Assembly (NCBI GenBank): GCA_009602735.1
Contig: WELA01009900.1
Coordinates: 165,501 to 229,500 of the forward strand
From: Mesotaenium endlicherianum
Taxonomy: Eukaryota > Streptophyta > Zygnematophyceae > Zygnematales > Mesotaeniaceae
DNA: 64,000 bases
Direction of reading: 5' to 3'
Position 1 is the stretch's first letter. Each line of letters begins with the position of its first letter. A program made the position numbers and the translations under genes. Below, piece after piece: positions 63,880 to 64,000 of this stretch. The notes below the pieces were generated by a model. That model was not told where the DNA came from. It worked only from the letters and a program-made list of their open reading frames with translations, and made no database searches.

Positions 63880-64000
63880 GTGAGTGTCGCATATGCAAGG
63901 AGGGGCTGACAGCTGGGAGCTAGCCCTCAACCAGGAGCAGGAGAAGGAGCAGGAGGAGGAGGAGGAGGAGAAGAGGGGGGCAGGGCAGGGGGCGGAGGCG

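Overview
The window is eukaryotic nuclear DNA from the plant lineage. The genes have many short exons with GT..AG introns, and the encoded proteins are plant-type: a PSB33/LIL8-like thylakoid protein, a root-cap (PF06830) protein, DUF674 proteins, a DUF3754 protein and a SEC14 lipid-transfer protein. Together with chromodomain Ty3/gypsy elements, long introns and abundant microsatellites, this suggests a streptophyte, plausibly a charophyte alga such as Chara. That species-level guess is an inference; the plant-lineage assignment is well supported.

Bases 1-16258 are a nest of Ty3/gypsy retrotransposons. A nearly complete plus-strand chromovirus (element A, 5215-14059) has two 745-bp LTRs, an initiator-Met-type primer site, gag, and pol with protease, RT, RNase H, integrase and chromodomain. 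It also has an extra long ORF between pol and the 3' LTR. Gag and pol are joined by a textbook -1 frameshift signal. The element sits inside minus-strand remnants of another family (B: 2400-3871, 5132-5214, 14060-16258). The nest also holds a 1260-bp solo LTR, a decayed minus-strand A relative (324-2399) and a further LTR end (1-323). Bases 16259-19188 hold nothing I can name.

Bases 19189-64000 are gene-bearing. In order they hold: a 15-exon DUF3754/TMEM143-like membrane protein (+); a small acidic ORF (-); a 3-exon root-cap protein with a signal peptide (+); a broken Myb/SANT-like exon (-); a 361-bp MITE-like element; a 5-exon SEC14 gene whose third intron holds 613 consecutive C; a tandem pair of DUF674 genes (-), one decayed; a 6-exon DUF4602/C1orf131-like nucleolar protein gene whose first intron holds a large GA/GGGAGA satellite; and a single-exon PSB33/LIL8-like gene. 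The last bases may open another gene. All unresolved bases (N) lie in homopurine:homopyrimidine tracts.

The host genes look like unrelated housekeeping loci (lipid transfer, ribosome biogenesis, photosynthesis, secretion) and show no sign of acting as one system. The element most worth attention is retrotransposon A: a -1 frameshift cassette, plus an added RS-tailed ORF bracketed by a duplicated polypurine tract and preceded by a strong splice-acceptor signal.
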